The notes under the pieces were generated by a model. The model saw nothing but the letters and a program-made list of their open reading frames with translations, ran no database searches and was not told where the DNA came from. Below are positions 8,528-17,021 of a stretch of DNA of 64,000 bases, piece by piece; position 1 is the first letter of the stretch, and every line of letters begins with the position of its first letter. The DNA comes from Muribaculaceae bacterium (lineage in GTDB: Bacteria; Bacteroidota; Bacteroidia; Bacteroidales; Muribaculaceae). The stretch covers positions 1 to 64,000 of the forward strand of contig JAFYYI010000024.1 in the NCBI GenBank assembly GCA_017557665.1, in the 5' to 3' direction. The translations under genes were made by a program, and so were the position numbers.

Positions 8528-9859
8528 TCACGAGAAGTATTTGTCGAGTTTGTGGATGGCACCCTGCAGACAGAAGACTACCACATGGTCACCGGCCTGG
8601 ATGCGGGTGTTACCGTTGACGAGTTGCCCCTTACCGTCCCTGACAAGTCCGGCAATAGTGAAGTCGCGGCTCAGTTTCAGGTCCTTAACATCGGAACGGG
8701 TCACACGGTCTCCCTCCTCGACAATGACCTCGGCCACCTCGGCATCGGCTAGGGCAAGACAACGGGCATTATCCTCGTCGGCATCTATCAGGATCTGGTA
8801 GATGCGACTCGAAGCGAGCAGCTTCTTGTTGACGATGGAGCCGATGTTGAGTGACTCGGCCTCATTGATGAACTGGATATCTTCTACCTGGGCGATGGTC
8901 TTTGGCACGCCGTTGGTCTTGGCGATCATGCAAGACATCATGTTGACGGCACTGTTATCACCCAGAGCGATGAACGCGTCATAGTAACTCACACTCTCTT
9001 CCTCGCTGAGCTCCGTGTCCCGAAGGTCTCCCTGAACCAGCTTGCAGTTGGGATAGCGCTGGGCCAGTTCGTCACAGCGTTCGAGGTCCTCTTCGATAAT
9101 CTTGATGTCAACAGTTTTGCCCAGGCGCTTGATGAGTTGTTCGGCAATATCATTGCCGCCGACGATGAGCACGTTGTCGACAGGCGTCTGCACCTTGCCG
9201 CAAACGTCGCGCACCTCGTCGATATGATCACGGGTGGTGGCGATATAAACGATGTCGTTCTCAAGCACTCGGTCATCACCGCGTGGGATGATGATTTCGC
9301 GGTTGCGTTTGATGGCCGAAACGTGCAGGAAGTGGCTGATGTTGGACACATCCTTGAGCATCTGGTTGACGATGCGGGCATTGGAGCGGATTTTCACACC
9401 CACCACAATCAACTCGCCATCAAACAGCTCAAACCAGTTCCTTGCCCAAGTGCGCTTGAGCGCGCTCGCGATTTCCTTGGCGGCAAGCATCTCGGGATAG
9501 ATGAGGTGGTCGATACCCAGGGTGGTCATGTGTGCACGCCACTTGGGATTGAAAAACTCATCATTGTCAACACGCGCCACAGTCTTGCGGGCACCCAGTT
9601 TTTTGGCCATCGAGCAGGCGAGGATGTTGCGTGCCTCGCTCTTGGTGACAGCGATGAACAGGTCGCATTGACCTGCCTTAATGGCATTCAAGTCATTGAA
9701 GGAGATGGCACTGCCTTGATGGGTGAGCAGGTTGTAGTTCTCGAGCGGTTCGAGTTTCCTGCTTTCGACATCCATAATGATGATGTCCTGCTCCTCATTG
9801 CTGAGCATCTTGGCTAGATGCGTGCCGACCTCACCGGCGCCTGCAATTACTATCTTCAT
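8528..9859 (-). CDS. trkA: TrkA, NAD-binding regulator of potassium uptake
   Basis: A 443-residue protein with the duplicated architecture of TrkA: Rossmann RCK_N domain with GAGEVGTHLAKML at the N-terminus, RCK_C, then a second Rossmann domain (VLIVGGNDIAEQLIKRLG) and a final RCK_C domain. It binds NAD(H) or nucleotides and gates the TrkH channel on the cytoplasmic face. The start is set at the ATG at 9857-9859 because the glycine-rich Rossmann motif normally begins within the first residues. The frame can be extended eight codons to 9883 but that extension is polar and non-homologous. Its stop lies two bases before the trkH start, implying translational coupling. Confidence 0.96.
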   Translation of the reverse strand: MKIVIAGAGEVGTHLAKMLSNEEQDIIIMDVESRKLEPLENYNLLTHQGSAISFNDLNAIKAGQCDLFIAVTKSEARNILACSMAKKLGARKTVARVDNDEFFNPKWRAHMTTLGIDHLIYPEMLAAKEIASALKRTWARNWFELFDGELIVVGVKIRSNARIVNQMLKDVSNISHFLHVSAIKRNREIIIPRGDDRVLENDIVYIATTRDHIDEVRDVCGKVQTPVDNVLIVGGNDIAEQLIKRLGKTVDIKIIEEDLERCDELAQRYPNCKLVQGDLRDTELSEEESVSYYDAFIALGDNSAVNMMSCMIAKTNGVPKTIAQVEDIQFINEAESLNIGSIVNKKLLASSRIYQILIDADEDNARCLALADAEVAEVIVEEGDRVTRSDVKDLKLSRDFTIAGLVRDGKGQLVNGNTRIQAGDHVVVFCLQGAIHKLDKYFS

Positions 9860-9909
9860 CGTTTTATCTGTTTTATTGTTCACGGTTGGTGGATGCCAAC
9901 TCCTAACTT

Positions 9910-11826
9910 CTAACTGTTTTCCAGCTCTTTGAGTATGGCTTTCTCCAGTGATTGGGCATCCATTCCGCAGCGTTCATAAAGTTGGGCCACAGTACCTTGG
10001 TCCACAAATTCATCCTGTACACCGAGCATCCTCAGACGGTTGGTTTTGTCATGACGGGTCATCCATTCGGCGACCGCCGAGCCCAGACCTCCAACTACGG
10101 TTCCATCCTCGATGGTGATCAGGCTGTGGTAGCGACTGGTGGCTTCCTCCAGAATCTTGTCGTCGAGAGGCTTCACAAAGATCATGTCGTAGTGTCCTAC
10201 CTTGATGCCTCGTTCAGCCAGACGGTTCACCACCTCGATGACCTCGTTGCCGATGTGGCCAATGCTCAGCACTGCCACACCATCGCCCTCGCTCATGCGC
10301 CGCCCTTGTCCCACGGGCAAAGCCTGCATCTCATTGTGCCAGTCGGTTATGACGCCCTTGCCACGCGGATAACGGATGGCAAACGGGCCCATGCCCTCGA
10401 GCTGGGCCGTGAACATGAGGTTGCGCAGGTCATGCTCATTCAACGGTGACGCCACGACCATGCCGGGAATGCAACGCAGGTAAGCCAGGTCAAACAGGCC
10501 ATGATGGGTCACGCCGTCCTCGCCGACGATGCCGCCGCGGTCGATGCAGAAGGTCACTGGCAGACCTTGAATGGCGACGTCGTGGATGATGGAGTCGTAG
10601 CTGCGCTGCAGGAAGGTGCTGTAGATGGCGCAATAGGGATGCATGCCATCCTTGGCAAGTCCACCGGCAAAGGTGACCGCATGACCCTCGCTGATGCCGA
10701 CGTCAAAGGCGCGTCGGGGCATCGCTTCGAGCATCATGGACATCGAGGTGCCACTGGGCATGGCAGCCGTGATGCCCACAATCTTTTCGTTCTTCTCGGC
10801 AAGTTCCACAAGAGTCTTGCCAAATACATCCTGATACTTGATGGGACCGCCTTTACCGCCCTTAGAGCGTTCTCCGGTCTCTTCGTCAAATTTGCCTGGG
10901 GCATGCCATGTGGCGGGGTCGGCCTCGGCAGGCGCGAAACCTTTGCCTTTGACGGTGCGCACGTGCACCAGTTTGGGACCGGTCATGTCCTTGATTTCAG
11001 TGAAGACCTTGACCAGCCGCTTCACGTCATGACCGTCGTAGAGGCCAAAATAGCGGATGTTCAAGCCCTCAAAGATATTCTGTTGGCCTGAGAACAGCGA
11101 CTTCAACGCATTGCTGAAACGCATGATAAGGCCCTTGCGGTTGTCGTTGATGACGTTGTGACGACGCAGGAACTGGTAAGTCTTGTAACGCAGCTTGTTG
11201 TAACGGTGAGACGTGTGCAGGTCGCTCATGTAGGAACTCAAGGCACCCACGTTGGCATCAATCGCCATATCGTTGTCGTTCAAGACGATGATCAGGTTGT
11301 TGGGGTTGGTTGTGGCGTTGTTGATGCCTTCAAAGGCTAAACCTCCACTGATGCTCGCGTCACCGATGACGGCAATCACCTTGCGTTGCTCGTTGTGTTG
11401 AAGTTCTGCTGCGATAGCCATGCCCAGGGCCGCAGAGATTGAGTTGGACGCATGTCCGGCAGTGAAGGTGTCATACTCACTCTCGGCCGGGTTGGGGAAG
11501 CCACTCAAGCCGTCAAGCTTGCGGTTGTCGTCAAATTGGTCACGGCGGCCGGTCAGGATTTTGTGGGCATAGGCCTGATGGCCCACATCCCACACCAGAC
11601 GGTCATCGGGTGTGTTGAATACATAGTGCAGTGCTACCACTATCTCCACGGCTCCCATGCTCGACGCGAAGTGCCCCGGGTTGCTTGAGAGCTCGTGAAT
11701 CATGTAATGGCGCAATTCTTGGCACACTTGCGGCAACTGGTCAAGTGCCAGCTTTCTCAGGTCGGCAGGTGTGTCGATTTGCGCCAACAGTGGGCAGTGT
11801 TCTTGGATATAAGGTTTAGTTGTCAT
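9910..11826 (-). CDS. dxs: 1-deoxy-D-xylulose-5-phosphate synthase
   Basis: A 638-residue Dxs, the thiamine-diphosphate enzyme that condenses pyruvate with glyceraldehyde 3-phosphate in the first step of the MEP isoprenoid pathway. Visible motifs are GHFASSMGAVE (51-61), VWDVGHQAYAHK, the ThDP/Mg-binding GDASISGG (155-162) followed by a conserved Asn, and the transketolase pyrimidine-domain stretch DRGGIVGEDGVTHHG. The C-terminal transketolase domain ends in LGVQDEFVDQGT. Length is typical. It is the second gene of an operon: it begins three bases after the stop of a small membrane protein and is followed by trkA after a 50-base gap. Confidence 0.97.
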   Translation of the reverse strand: MTTKPYIQEHCPLLAQIDTPADLRKLALDQLPQVCQELRHYMIHELSSNPGHFASSMGAVEIVVALHYVFNTPDDRLVWDVGHQAYAHKILTGRRDQFDDNRKLDGLSGFPNPAESEYDTFTAGHASNSISAALGMAIAAELQHNEQRKVIAVIGDASISGGLAFEGINNATTNPNNLIIVLNDNDMAIDANVGALSSYMSDLHTSHRYNKLRYKTYQFLRRHNVINDNRKGLIMRFSNALKSLFSGQQNIFEGLNIRYFGLYDGHDVKRLVKVFTEIKDMTGPKLVHVRTVKGKGFAPAEADPATWHAPGKFDEETGERSKGGKGGPIKYQDVFGKTLVELAEKNEKIVGITAAMPSGTSMSMMLEAMPRRAFDVGISEGHAVTFAGGLAKDGMHPYCAIYSTFLQRSYDSIIHDVAIQGLPVTFCIDRGGIVGEDGVTHHGLFDLAYLRCIPGMVVASPLNEHDLRNLMFTAQLEGMGPFAIRYPRGKGVITDWHNEMQALPVGQGRRMSEGDGVAVLSIGHIGNEVIEVVNRLAERGIKVGHYDMIFVKPLDDKILEEATSRYHSLITIEDGTVVGGLGSAVAEWMTRHDKTNRLRMLGVQDEFVDQGTVAQLYERCGMDAQSLEKAILKELENS

Positions 11827-11829
11827 TGA

Positions 11830-12006
11830 TCAGTCTTTTTTTCTCACATATTTCTTGTAGAGAGGGACAAAAACGACAATGCCCGACGCCACGATGGTGA
11901 AAATCACCATGAAGTCGATGCGTGCCGCTCTGGTGAGCAACAGCCAGCATAATCCTAGCCACAAGAGCAGGATACACACAAAACGAATCATGTTTCCTGT
12001 TGTCAT
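11830..12006 (-). CDS. Small two-helix membrane protein upstream of dxs
   Basis: A 58-residue frame from an ATG at 12004-12006 (an internal ATG at 11989-11991 is an alternative). It has two hydrophobic segments, one around FVCILLLWLGLCWLLL and one around FMVIFTIVASGIVVFVPLY, joined by a short LTRAARID loop, and ends in a positive tail (YKKYVRKKD). This suggests a hairpin membrane protein with a cytoplasmic C-terminus. The stop codon lies three bases before the dxs start, and a good TACCTTTG box (12031-12038) sits upstream, so it is the first gene of the dxs-trkA-trkH operon. I do not recognise a family. Coding support rests on the tight spacing, the promoter and the membrane pattern. Confidence 0.72.
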   Translation of the reverse strand: MTTGNMIRFVCILLLWLGLCWLLLTRAARIDFMVIFTIVASGIVVFVPLYKKYVRKKD

Positions 12007-12030
12007 AGTGCTTTAGTTTTGTCTAAATGG

Positions 12031-12038
12031 CAAAGGTA
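12031..12038 (-). promoter_or_regulatory. Promoter box of the dxs-trkA-trkH operon
   Basis: TACCTTTG on the minus strand, an exact TAnnTTTG match about 25 bases before the small membrane protein start. No clear -33 box. Confidence 0.5.
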
Positions 12039-12135
12039 ATCATAATTTCTAAATTATCGGTCATTAATTTCATTTTTCAATCGTTTTCTTGTTCAGGAAT
12101 CTTGTCCGGTGCATGCGGTGCTGGTGATTTAGATA

Positions 12136-12171
12136 TAAAAATGGGCTGGAACCGACAACAGGTCCCAGCCC
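12136..12171 (-). terminator. Intrinsic terminator of the first C10 protease gene
   Basis: GGGCTGGAACC (12143-12153) pairs with GGTCCCAGCCC (12161-12171). On the minus strand it is followed by five Ts. It lies 33 bases past the stop codon. Confidence 0.85.
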
Positions 12172-12203
12172 GATTTATTACAGTAAGCCTGTGTTTATGC
12201 TAT

Positions 12204-13613
12204 TTACCAAGCGTCATTGAGCACATAGTTGATCAGGTCGATGGCGTCAGTGACGTTGACTTCGCCGTCCTGATGACAATCGGCTGCAATGAGGTTGATA
12301 TCGCCCTCGTCATTGAGCACATAGTTGATCAGGTCAATGGCATCGGTGATGTTGACTTCGCCGTCACGATTCACGTCACCGATGGTGACGCTGGGATCAT
12401 CACCAGGTATCACATAGCCGTCATAGGGATACATACCGATTATCATCTCGTTGCCTCCATTACTGCCTTGGCTGAAGTCCCAAACGGTAGCGTTTCCGTA
12501 TGGATGAAAGGCCAATGAATTAATTTCAAACCAGCCGTTGAACGCGCCATTGAAACCCCAGTTCATGTGGAATCGGCCTTCGGCATCGACGCCATCAAGC
12601 ACCCAAGCATGACCTTCATAGAGGTCATGGTAGGGAATGGGACGTCCAGCCTCTAACTCGGTATAGATGAGAGCGGCCCATTCATCGTAGGTATATGCTG
12701 TGGGGTAATTGGCACAATGGGAATAGGGATCTTTGCCAATGAGCTGAGCACCTGAGTTGAAACCGAAGAATTTGAATGCTGCTAGTTGGTCATAGGGATA
12801 GCTTCCTGTGCCAGTTACTTCAGAATCGCCATACTGGGCCTTGCATGCATGACCGCTATAGCGACACAACTTGGCCACCTCGTTGGCCTGCTCATCGGTG
12901 TAATCAACATAAGAAAGGCCACCTGTCTCGGGGTTATAGATAGTGTAGTCAACAAGAATCTTGTTGTAGTCAAAGGTGGTAGCTTCCAGTGCAGGAACAG
13001 CGCCACAGCCACTCATCACATAATAGCCAGACATGGCTTCACTGCTCTCGGGGTATTTCCAGTAATACATGATTTGGGCCATTGCAAGCGGTCCGCAGCC
13101 CACCGAGGTACGCTCGGTGCCATTCATCGGGCAGTAGCGGTTCATGGGTTCGTCCTGACCCCAGTTGGTCTTCAGCAGCGGGTTGATAACGGTTGAGCGC
13201 GTGTAAGTCTTTTTGGGAACAATTTTTCCAGTGAATGCCTGAGCGGTTTCAATCTGTTTCTTATAGTTGTTCAGGAATCCCATCATTCCACCAGGCAGGC
13301 TGTTCATGTCGATGTTGCCCTTGTCGCCATAGGCGAGTACTGCCTTGGCGCGGTCGTCACCGGCGATGATGACCCAGCCCCCGCCATCGGCGTTGAACAC
13401 GTAGTAAGCATTATCGCTGACATTGGATTTCTCGGTGTGAACAAGTCGAACGCCTGACGGAGAGTTGAACTTACCCTTGGCACTTCTTGATTGGAGAAAC
13501 TTGTTCGCAGTAGCACGTGCTTGGTCGGCATCGATGCTGTTTGCTGCCGCGTTAGATGCAATCATAGCGATTGCTGCAAGAGCGCATGCTCTAAAAAAAG
13601 TCTTAAAGTTCAT
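12204..13613 (-). CDS. Secreted C10 (streptopain-type) cysteine protease with dockerin-like tail
   Basis: A 469-residue protein with a signal peptide (residues 1 to about 24), an inhibitory prodomain of the SpeB/prevotellain kind (about 25-130, with YYVFNADGGGWVIIAGDDR), and a C10 catalytic domain. WGQ at 151-153 is followed by Cys173 in SVGCGPLAMAQ as nucleophile and His335 in EGHAWVLDG as the base; NWG lies at 351-353. Residues 410-469 hold two dockerin-type calcium loops, DVNRDGEVNITD and DCHQDGEVNVTD, each followed by an AIDLINYVLND helix. The two halves are nearly identical in DNA. It is probably an extracellular protease autoactivated by prodomain removal. It has its own promoter and terminator, so it is not in an operon with the second C10 gene upstream. 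Confidence 0.93.
   Translation of the reverse strand: MNFKTFFRACALAAIAMIASNAAANSIDADQARATANKFLQSRSAKGKFNSPSGVRLVHTEKSNVSDNAYYVFNADGGGWVIIAGDDRAKAVLAYGDKGNIDMNSLPGGMMGFLNNYKKQIETAQAFTGKIVPKKTYTRSTVINPLLKTNWGQDEPMNRYCPMNGTERTSVGCGPLAMAQIMYYWKYPESSEAMSGYYVMSGCGAVPALEATTFDYNKILVDYTIYNPETGGLSYVDYTDEQANEVAKLCRYSGHACKAQYGDSEVTGTGSYPYDQLAAFKFFGFNSGAQLIGKDPYSHCANYPTAYTYDEWAALIYTELEAGRPIPYHDLYEGHAWVLDGVDAEGRFHMNWGFNGAFNGWFEINSLAFHPYGNATVWDFSQGSNGGNEMIIGMYPYDGYVIPGDDPSVTIGDVNRDGEVNITDAIDLINYVLNDEGDINLIAADCHQDGEVNVTDAIDLINYVLNDAW
12213..12365 (-). repeat. 57-bp direct repeat inside the C10 dockerin-like tail
   Basis: Bases 12213-12269 and 12309-12365 match at 53 of 57 positions, offset by 96 bases (32 codons). 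They encode the two dockerin half-modules of the protease ending at 12204. The offset is in frame, so unequal exchange would change the number of modules without breaking the gene. Confidence 0.85.
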
Positions 13614-13656
13614 AGTTTTAAATGGTTAAAAAGGATAATAAAATCTATCTATTGCG

Positions 13657-13664
13657 CAAAGATA
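13657..13664 (-). promoter_or_regulatory. Promoter box of the first C10 protease
   Basis: TATCTTTG on the minus strand about 43 bases before the ATG at 13613; exact TAnnTTTG match. The -33 position is A/T-rich without a clear TTTG. Confidence 0.5.
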
Positions 13665-13735
13665 GTTATTTTTTTCATTATTCTGTTTTTTATCATGTCT
13701 TTTATTGGTTTTGGTGGTGTTGTCACATGATAATG

Positions 13736-13767
13736 CAAAAAGGAGACACAATTCTTTGTGCCTCCTT
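13736..13767 (-). terminator. Intrinsic terminator of the second C10 protease gene
   Basis: AAGGAG-A-CACA (13740-13750) pairs with TGTG-C-CTCCTT (13757-13767), followed by Ts on the minus strand. A second palindrome lies between it and the stop codon. Confidence 0.8.
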
Positions 13768-13798
13768 AAGATTGTCAAGACGCAAGACCTTGCGTCTC
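13752..13798. repeat. Composite dispersed repeat, copy with both halves
   Basis: A TTCTTTGTGCCTC block is followed by the palindrome AGACGCAA (13778-13785) / TTGCGTCT (13790-13797). The same two-part arrangement recurs at 42865-42910, so these are copies of one short intergenic element. Confidence 0.7.
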
Positions 13799-13822
13799 AA
13801 AGCCTGAAACTTACTTTAGAAA

Positions 13823-15499
13823 TCAGTTGTCGATAATGTAGTTGATGACATCAACGACGTCCGAGATGGTCAAGGCTGAATTGCCGTTGTTGAGGACATC
13901 ACTAATCATCCAGGTAGCATCGCTGATATTGATGGGCGCATTGTACTTGGCCACGCGGCCGACAACCAGCAACTGACCCGTTGCGGTGGTGGGGATAGCC
14001 GTCAACTGGTTGGCATTGGTCGTGTAGTAGTAAAGTGACAGATTGTAGGTTCCCGATTCCAGCGTGTTAGGCAAGGTCAGGATGCCGTTCACTGTGCTAC
14101 CCTGCACGAAGGTGTTCTTTACCAGATTGACAGGAGCACTGTTGGCCAAACGGTTGTTGTCGGCATCAGTGAGCGAGAACAGCAGGTTAAGGTTGCTGTA
14201 GGAGGTGTTGAAGTTGACGTTCTTGGCCTCGGTGTTCAGCTGGCCTTCACCCAAGATGATCAGGTCGTTGTTTGCGTCAAGCAGTTCGGCGTTGATGGTA
14301 CAATAAACGGGCGGTTGGATGTTGGTGATCATCTCGTGACCAGAGTTGAACCTCAGATAATCTCCATCGCGGTGAGTCATGTTCAACGCTGTGGACACAT
14401 ACCAACCATCGCACGTGCCATACCAGCCAAAGTTGAAATGGAATTTACCCTCGCTGTTGTAGCCGTCGCAGATGAAGGCGTGGCCACCGGCATTGGGGTC
14501 ATTGGCTGAGTAGAGGATGGGACGACCGGCATCAATCTCGGTCTTGATCATTGCTTCCCACTCGGCTGTCGTGTAATTGTTGCCACCCCAGCTACCCCAA
14601 CCGGAGTTCTTCTCGTAAAGCGTGGAGTTGGTGTAGCCAAAGTTATGCATGGCGTAGTTCTGGTCATAGGTATAGGCACCGCTACCATCAGGACTGTATT
14701 GCATCTCTACGGCTTGACCGCAGTAACGGCTCAGTTTAGCAACTTCCTGAGCTTGCTCGTCGGTATAGGTGTCCTGTATCAGCTGGCTGTTGTCCCAATC
14801 CCAATGGCAGTAGGAATCCAGCATGAGGCTGTAATCCACCGTGGTGGCGGGCAAAGCAGATACGTAGCCAAAGCCATAACTGTAGAAACGGTCTTGGGCC
14901 GACAGTTCGGTGGGATACTGCCAGTAGTTCATCACCTGGGCCATCGCTGTGGCAACGCATCCCACGACACAATATTCACCGTTCTTTTTGGGACACTGCA
15001 AGTAGTAGGGCATCTCTTGACCCCAAGTGGACCGGATGAGAGGACCAACTGTGCCATTGTCCTTGAAAGTTACAGGGGCGGGAACCAAGTCATCACCTTC
15101 GTAGGTCTGCAGGTACTCAATCTCGGCCTTGTAGCTGTCCAGCAGGTCCTTTAGGGGATCAGGCAGGTTGTTGAAGTCGATGCGGCCGTTGTCGCTGTAG
15201 CCCAGCACCTGGGTGGCACGATCCTCACCGGCGATGATGATAAAACCGCCACCGTTGATGTTGAAGGCATAGTAGTCATACGCGCCGTCAACTTTGGCCG
15301 AGGACTCAGCATGGGTAAGTTTCAAATCGGCCATTGCAGGGGACCTGAAAGATCCAGGAGCAGCTGCGGCTTTTTGTTTAAGGAAATTCTGGGCTACCGT
15401 TTTGGCAGCCGTGGCGTTAATGTTGCCAGCGCTGGCTTGGAGCGATACCATCGTGAGTGAGGCCAGCAGCAATGAACTCATTAATTTCTTAATGTTCAT
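13823..15499 (-). CDS. Secreted C10 cysteine protease with degenerate dockerin-like tail
   Basis: A 558-residue protein from the ATG at 15497-15499, which opens a good signal peptide (to about residue 24); a longer frame to 15574 adds a non-homologous stretch that crosses the promoter. The prodomain (about 25-135) contains DYYAFNINGGGFIIIAGEDR. Catalytic Cys181 is in VVGCVATAMAQVM, His340 is in GGHAFICDGYN, and NFGW lies at 356-359. A beta-rich region follows (about 395-515). The C-terminus keeps the two helices of a dockerin module (INISDATWMISDVLNN and LTISDVVDVINYIIDN), but the calcium-loop aspartates seen in the neighbouring proteins are largely lost. It probably arose with the gene downstream by duplication, with considerable divergence since. 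Confidence 0.92.
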   Translation of the reverse strand: MNIKKLMSSLLLASLTMVSLQASAGNINATAAKTVAQNFLKQKAAAAPGSFRSPAMADLKLTHAESSAKVDGAYDYYAFNINGGGFIIIAGEDRATQVLGYSDNGRIDFNNLPDPLKDLLDSYKAEIEYLQTYEGDDLVPAPVTFKDNGTVGPLIRSTWGQEMPYYLQCPKKNGEYCVVGCVATAMAQVMNYWQYPTELSAQDRFYSYGFGYVSALPATTVDYSLMLDSYCHWDWDNSQLIQDTYTDEQAQEVAKLSRYCGQAVEMQYSPDGSGAYTYDQNYAMHNFGYTNSTLYEKNSGWGSWGGNNYTTAEWEAMIKTEIDAGRPILYSANDPNAGGHAFICDGYNSEGKFHFNFGWYGTCDGWYVSTALNMTHRDGDYLRFNSGHEMITNIQPPVYCTINAELLDANNDLIILGEGQLNTEAKNVNFNTSYSNLNLLFSLTDADNNRLANSAPVNLVKNTFVQGSTVNGILTLPNTLESGTYNLSLYYYTTNANQLTAIPTTATGQLLVVGRVAKYNAPINISDATWMISDVLNNGNSALTISDVVDVINYIIDN

Positions 15500-15547
15500 G
15501 ATTCTTAAAAGGCTTTTAGTATAAAATATGAATAAATGATTTTGCGC

Positions 15548-15555
15548 CAAAGTTA
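15548..15555 (-). promoter_or_regulatory. Promoter box of the second C10 protease
   Basis: TAACTTTG on the minus strand, 49 bases before the ATG at 15499; exact TAnnTTTG match. This box lies inside the longer upstream frame and so argues against that longer start. Confidence 0.5.
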
Positions 15556-15735
15556 CTTCGTTTTTTTGAAACATTCACACATATTTGCCCAAAATCATTG
15601 ATAAAAGTCATGCCTTAACATGTTTTTCCCAAAATATTGGTAAGTTTTTCGTCAAAAAAGGTATCATCGGCTATGAGGATGGGTAGTAATTTTACACCGA
15701 TTTTTTTTATTAATGTAATGAAGTGTCTTATTAAT

Positions 15736-16878
15736 ATGAAACAATTGATTCTTATAGTGACCCTTATAATATCGGTCTCAATCATGGGTGCCAACGCACA
15801 AACTCATGTCGTGCCAGGAAACAAAGCCAGGTGTTTGGTGGTGTATTATACCTATAGTGGAGTGACTGAAACTCTAGCCCAGGCGATTGCCGATGATTGC
15901 GGTGGCTCTTTGCTGCAAGTGGTCGATCATGGTGGCTATCCACGTCCCGAGAGCAACACGACCTATAATTATGCCAACAACGAGCGAACTCAGATTGATG
16001 CAGGTAACTGGCCTGAAATCCAAACTGCTGTTGATGATTTTAACCAATGGGATGCGGTGATTGTGTGCACTCCGTTGTGGAACGGAAAGATGGCTAACCC
16101 GATGCTGACATTTCTGCACAATCATGCCGATAAACTTGAGGGCAAACAGGTCTCGCTTGCTGTGACAAGTTGGAGCAGCGGCATCAGCGGGGTTGTGGTT
16201 GATGCTCAAAACCAATTGCCGAACAGCGTCTTTGTGGGTTCGCCCCTTCACATTAATTATGGTAATCGCACCAATATCCCGACAATGGCCAGTGAGTGGG
16301 TGAGCACTTTGGAATATGCAGTTCCAACTTCTACTTACGGTAGATTTCGTGTCATCGTGGGTGATAAAGAGTTTCCGGCAACCTTTGCGGAAAGCGAAAC
16401 CGGTCAGGCTTTCGCCGAAATGCTGCCCCTCACGTTGGAGATGGCTGAGCTCAACGGCAATGAGAAGTATTACTATCTGAACGACATTCTGCCCACCGAC
16501 CAAAGTAATCCCGGCACGATCAACGCGGGTGATATCATGCTATATGGCAACTCCTGTATTGTTCTGTTTTATAAAACATTCAGTACCTCATACCGATATA
16601 CTCCAATTGGCCATATTGATGACCCGACAGGCCTTGCAGATGCTTTAGGGTCGTCCAGTGTGGTTGTCAAGTTTGATTGGCTGTCCTTGCCGGGTGATTT
16701 GAATGGTGACAACGAGGTGAATATCAGCGACGTGATGGTGTTAATCAATTATATCTTGAATTCAGTGTCTGGCGGTGATCATCCTGATAACTATTCCAGT
16801 TATGATGTGAATGGTGACAAAGAGGTGACAGTCAGTGATGTGATGGAATTGATTAATATGATCCTGAATAATGGATGA
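15736..16878 (+). CDS. Secreted flavodoxin / cyclophilin-like / dockerin-like fusion
   Basis: A 380-residue three-part protein. Residues 1-22 are a Sec signal peptide (an ATG six codons earlier, at 15718, is possible). Residues 32 to about 195 are a flavodoxin: the FMN phosphate loop is YTYSGVTETLA (38-48) and TPLWNG (112-117) supplies the aromatic FMN-stacking position. Residues 203-313 match the cyclophilin-like fold found in bacterial proteins often paired with flavodoxins, with LPLTLEM, GDIMLY and YTPIGHI. Residues 319-380 are a dockerin-type duplication with DLNGDNEVNISD and DVNGDKEVTVSD. It probably works as an extracytoplasmic flavoprotein. FMN loading outside the cytoplasm is a puzzle for a Sec substrate. 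A weak long-loop stem lies after the stop. It is followed by an exported DUF362 protein and an iron alcohol dehydrogenase. Confidence 0.85.
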   Translation: MKQLILIVTLIISVSIMGANAQTHVVPGNKARCLVVYYTYSGVTETLAQAIADDCGGSLLQVVDHGGYPRPESNTTYNYANNERTQIDAGNWPEIQTAVDDFNQWDAVIVCTPLWNGKMANPMLTFLHNHADKLEGKQVSLAVTSWSSGISGVVVDAQNQLPNSVFVGSPLHINYGNRTNIPTMASEWVSTLEYAVPTSTYGRFRVIVGDKEFPATFAESETGQAFAEMLPLTLEMAELNGNEKYYYLNDILPTDQSNPGTINAGDIMLYGNSCIVLFYKTFSTSYRYTPIGHIDDPTGLADALGSSSVVVKFDWLSLPGDLNGDNEVNISDVMVLINYILNSVSGGDHPDNYSSYDVNGDKEVTVSDVMELINMILNNG

Positions 16879-16949
16879 TGAAACTGAGACCGATAGCCGA
16901 CCATTAATCGCCTATAAATGCTTTGATGTGTGTGACGGGCTATCTCGGA

Positions 16950-16981
16950 TTTGCTATTTCATGAAAAAATGAGTATATTTG
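16950..16981 (+). promoter_or_regulatory. Promoter of the DUF362-alcohol dehydrogenase pair
   Basis: TTTG (16950-16953), a 20-base spacer, then TATATTTG (16974-16981): both boxes match the Bacteroidota consensus at ideal spacing. The leader is about 35-40 bases. Confidence 0.7.
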
Positions 16982-17021
16982 CGCCGCTAAACGTTTTTTA
17001 AAAGAAATCATAACAAAAAAA

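Noticed and set aside
15500..15574. Longer start for the second C10 protease
   Set aside because: The extension covers the promoter box at 15548-15555 and precedes a normal signal peptide.
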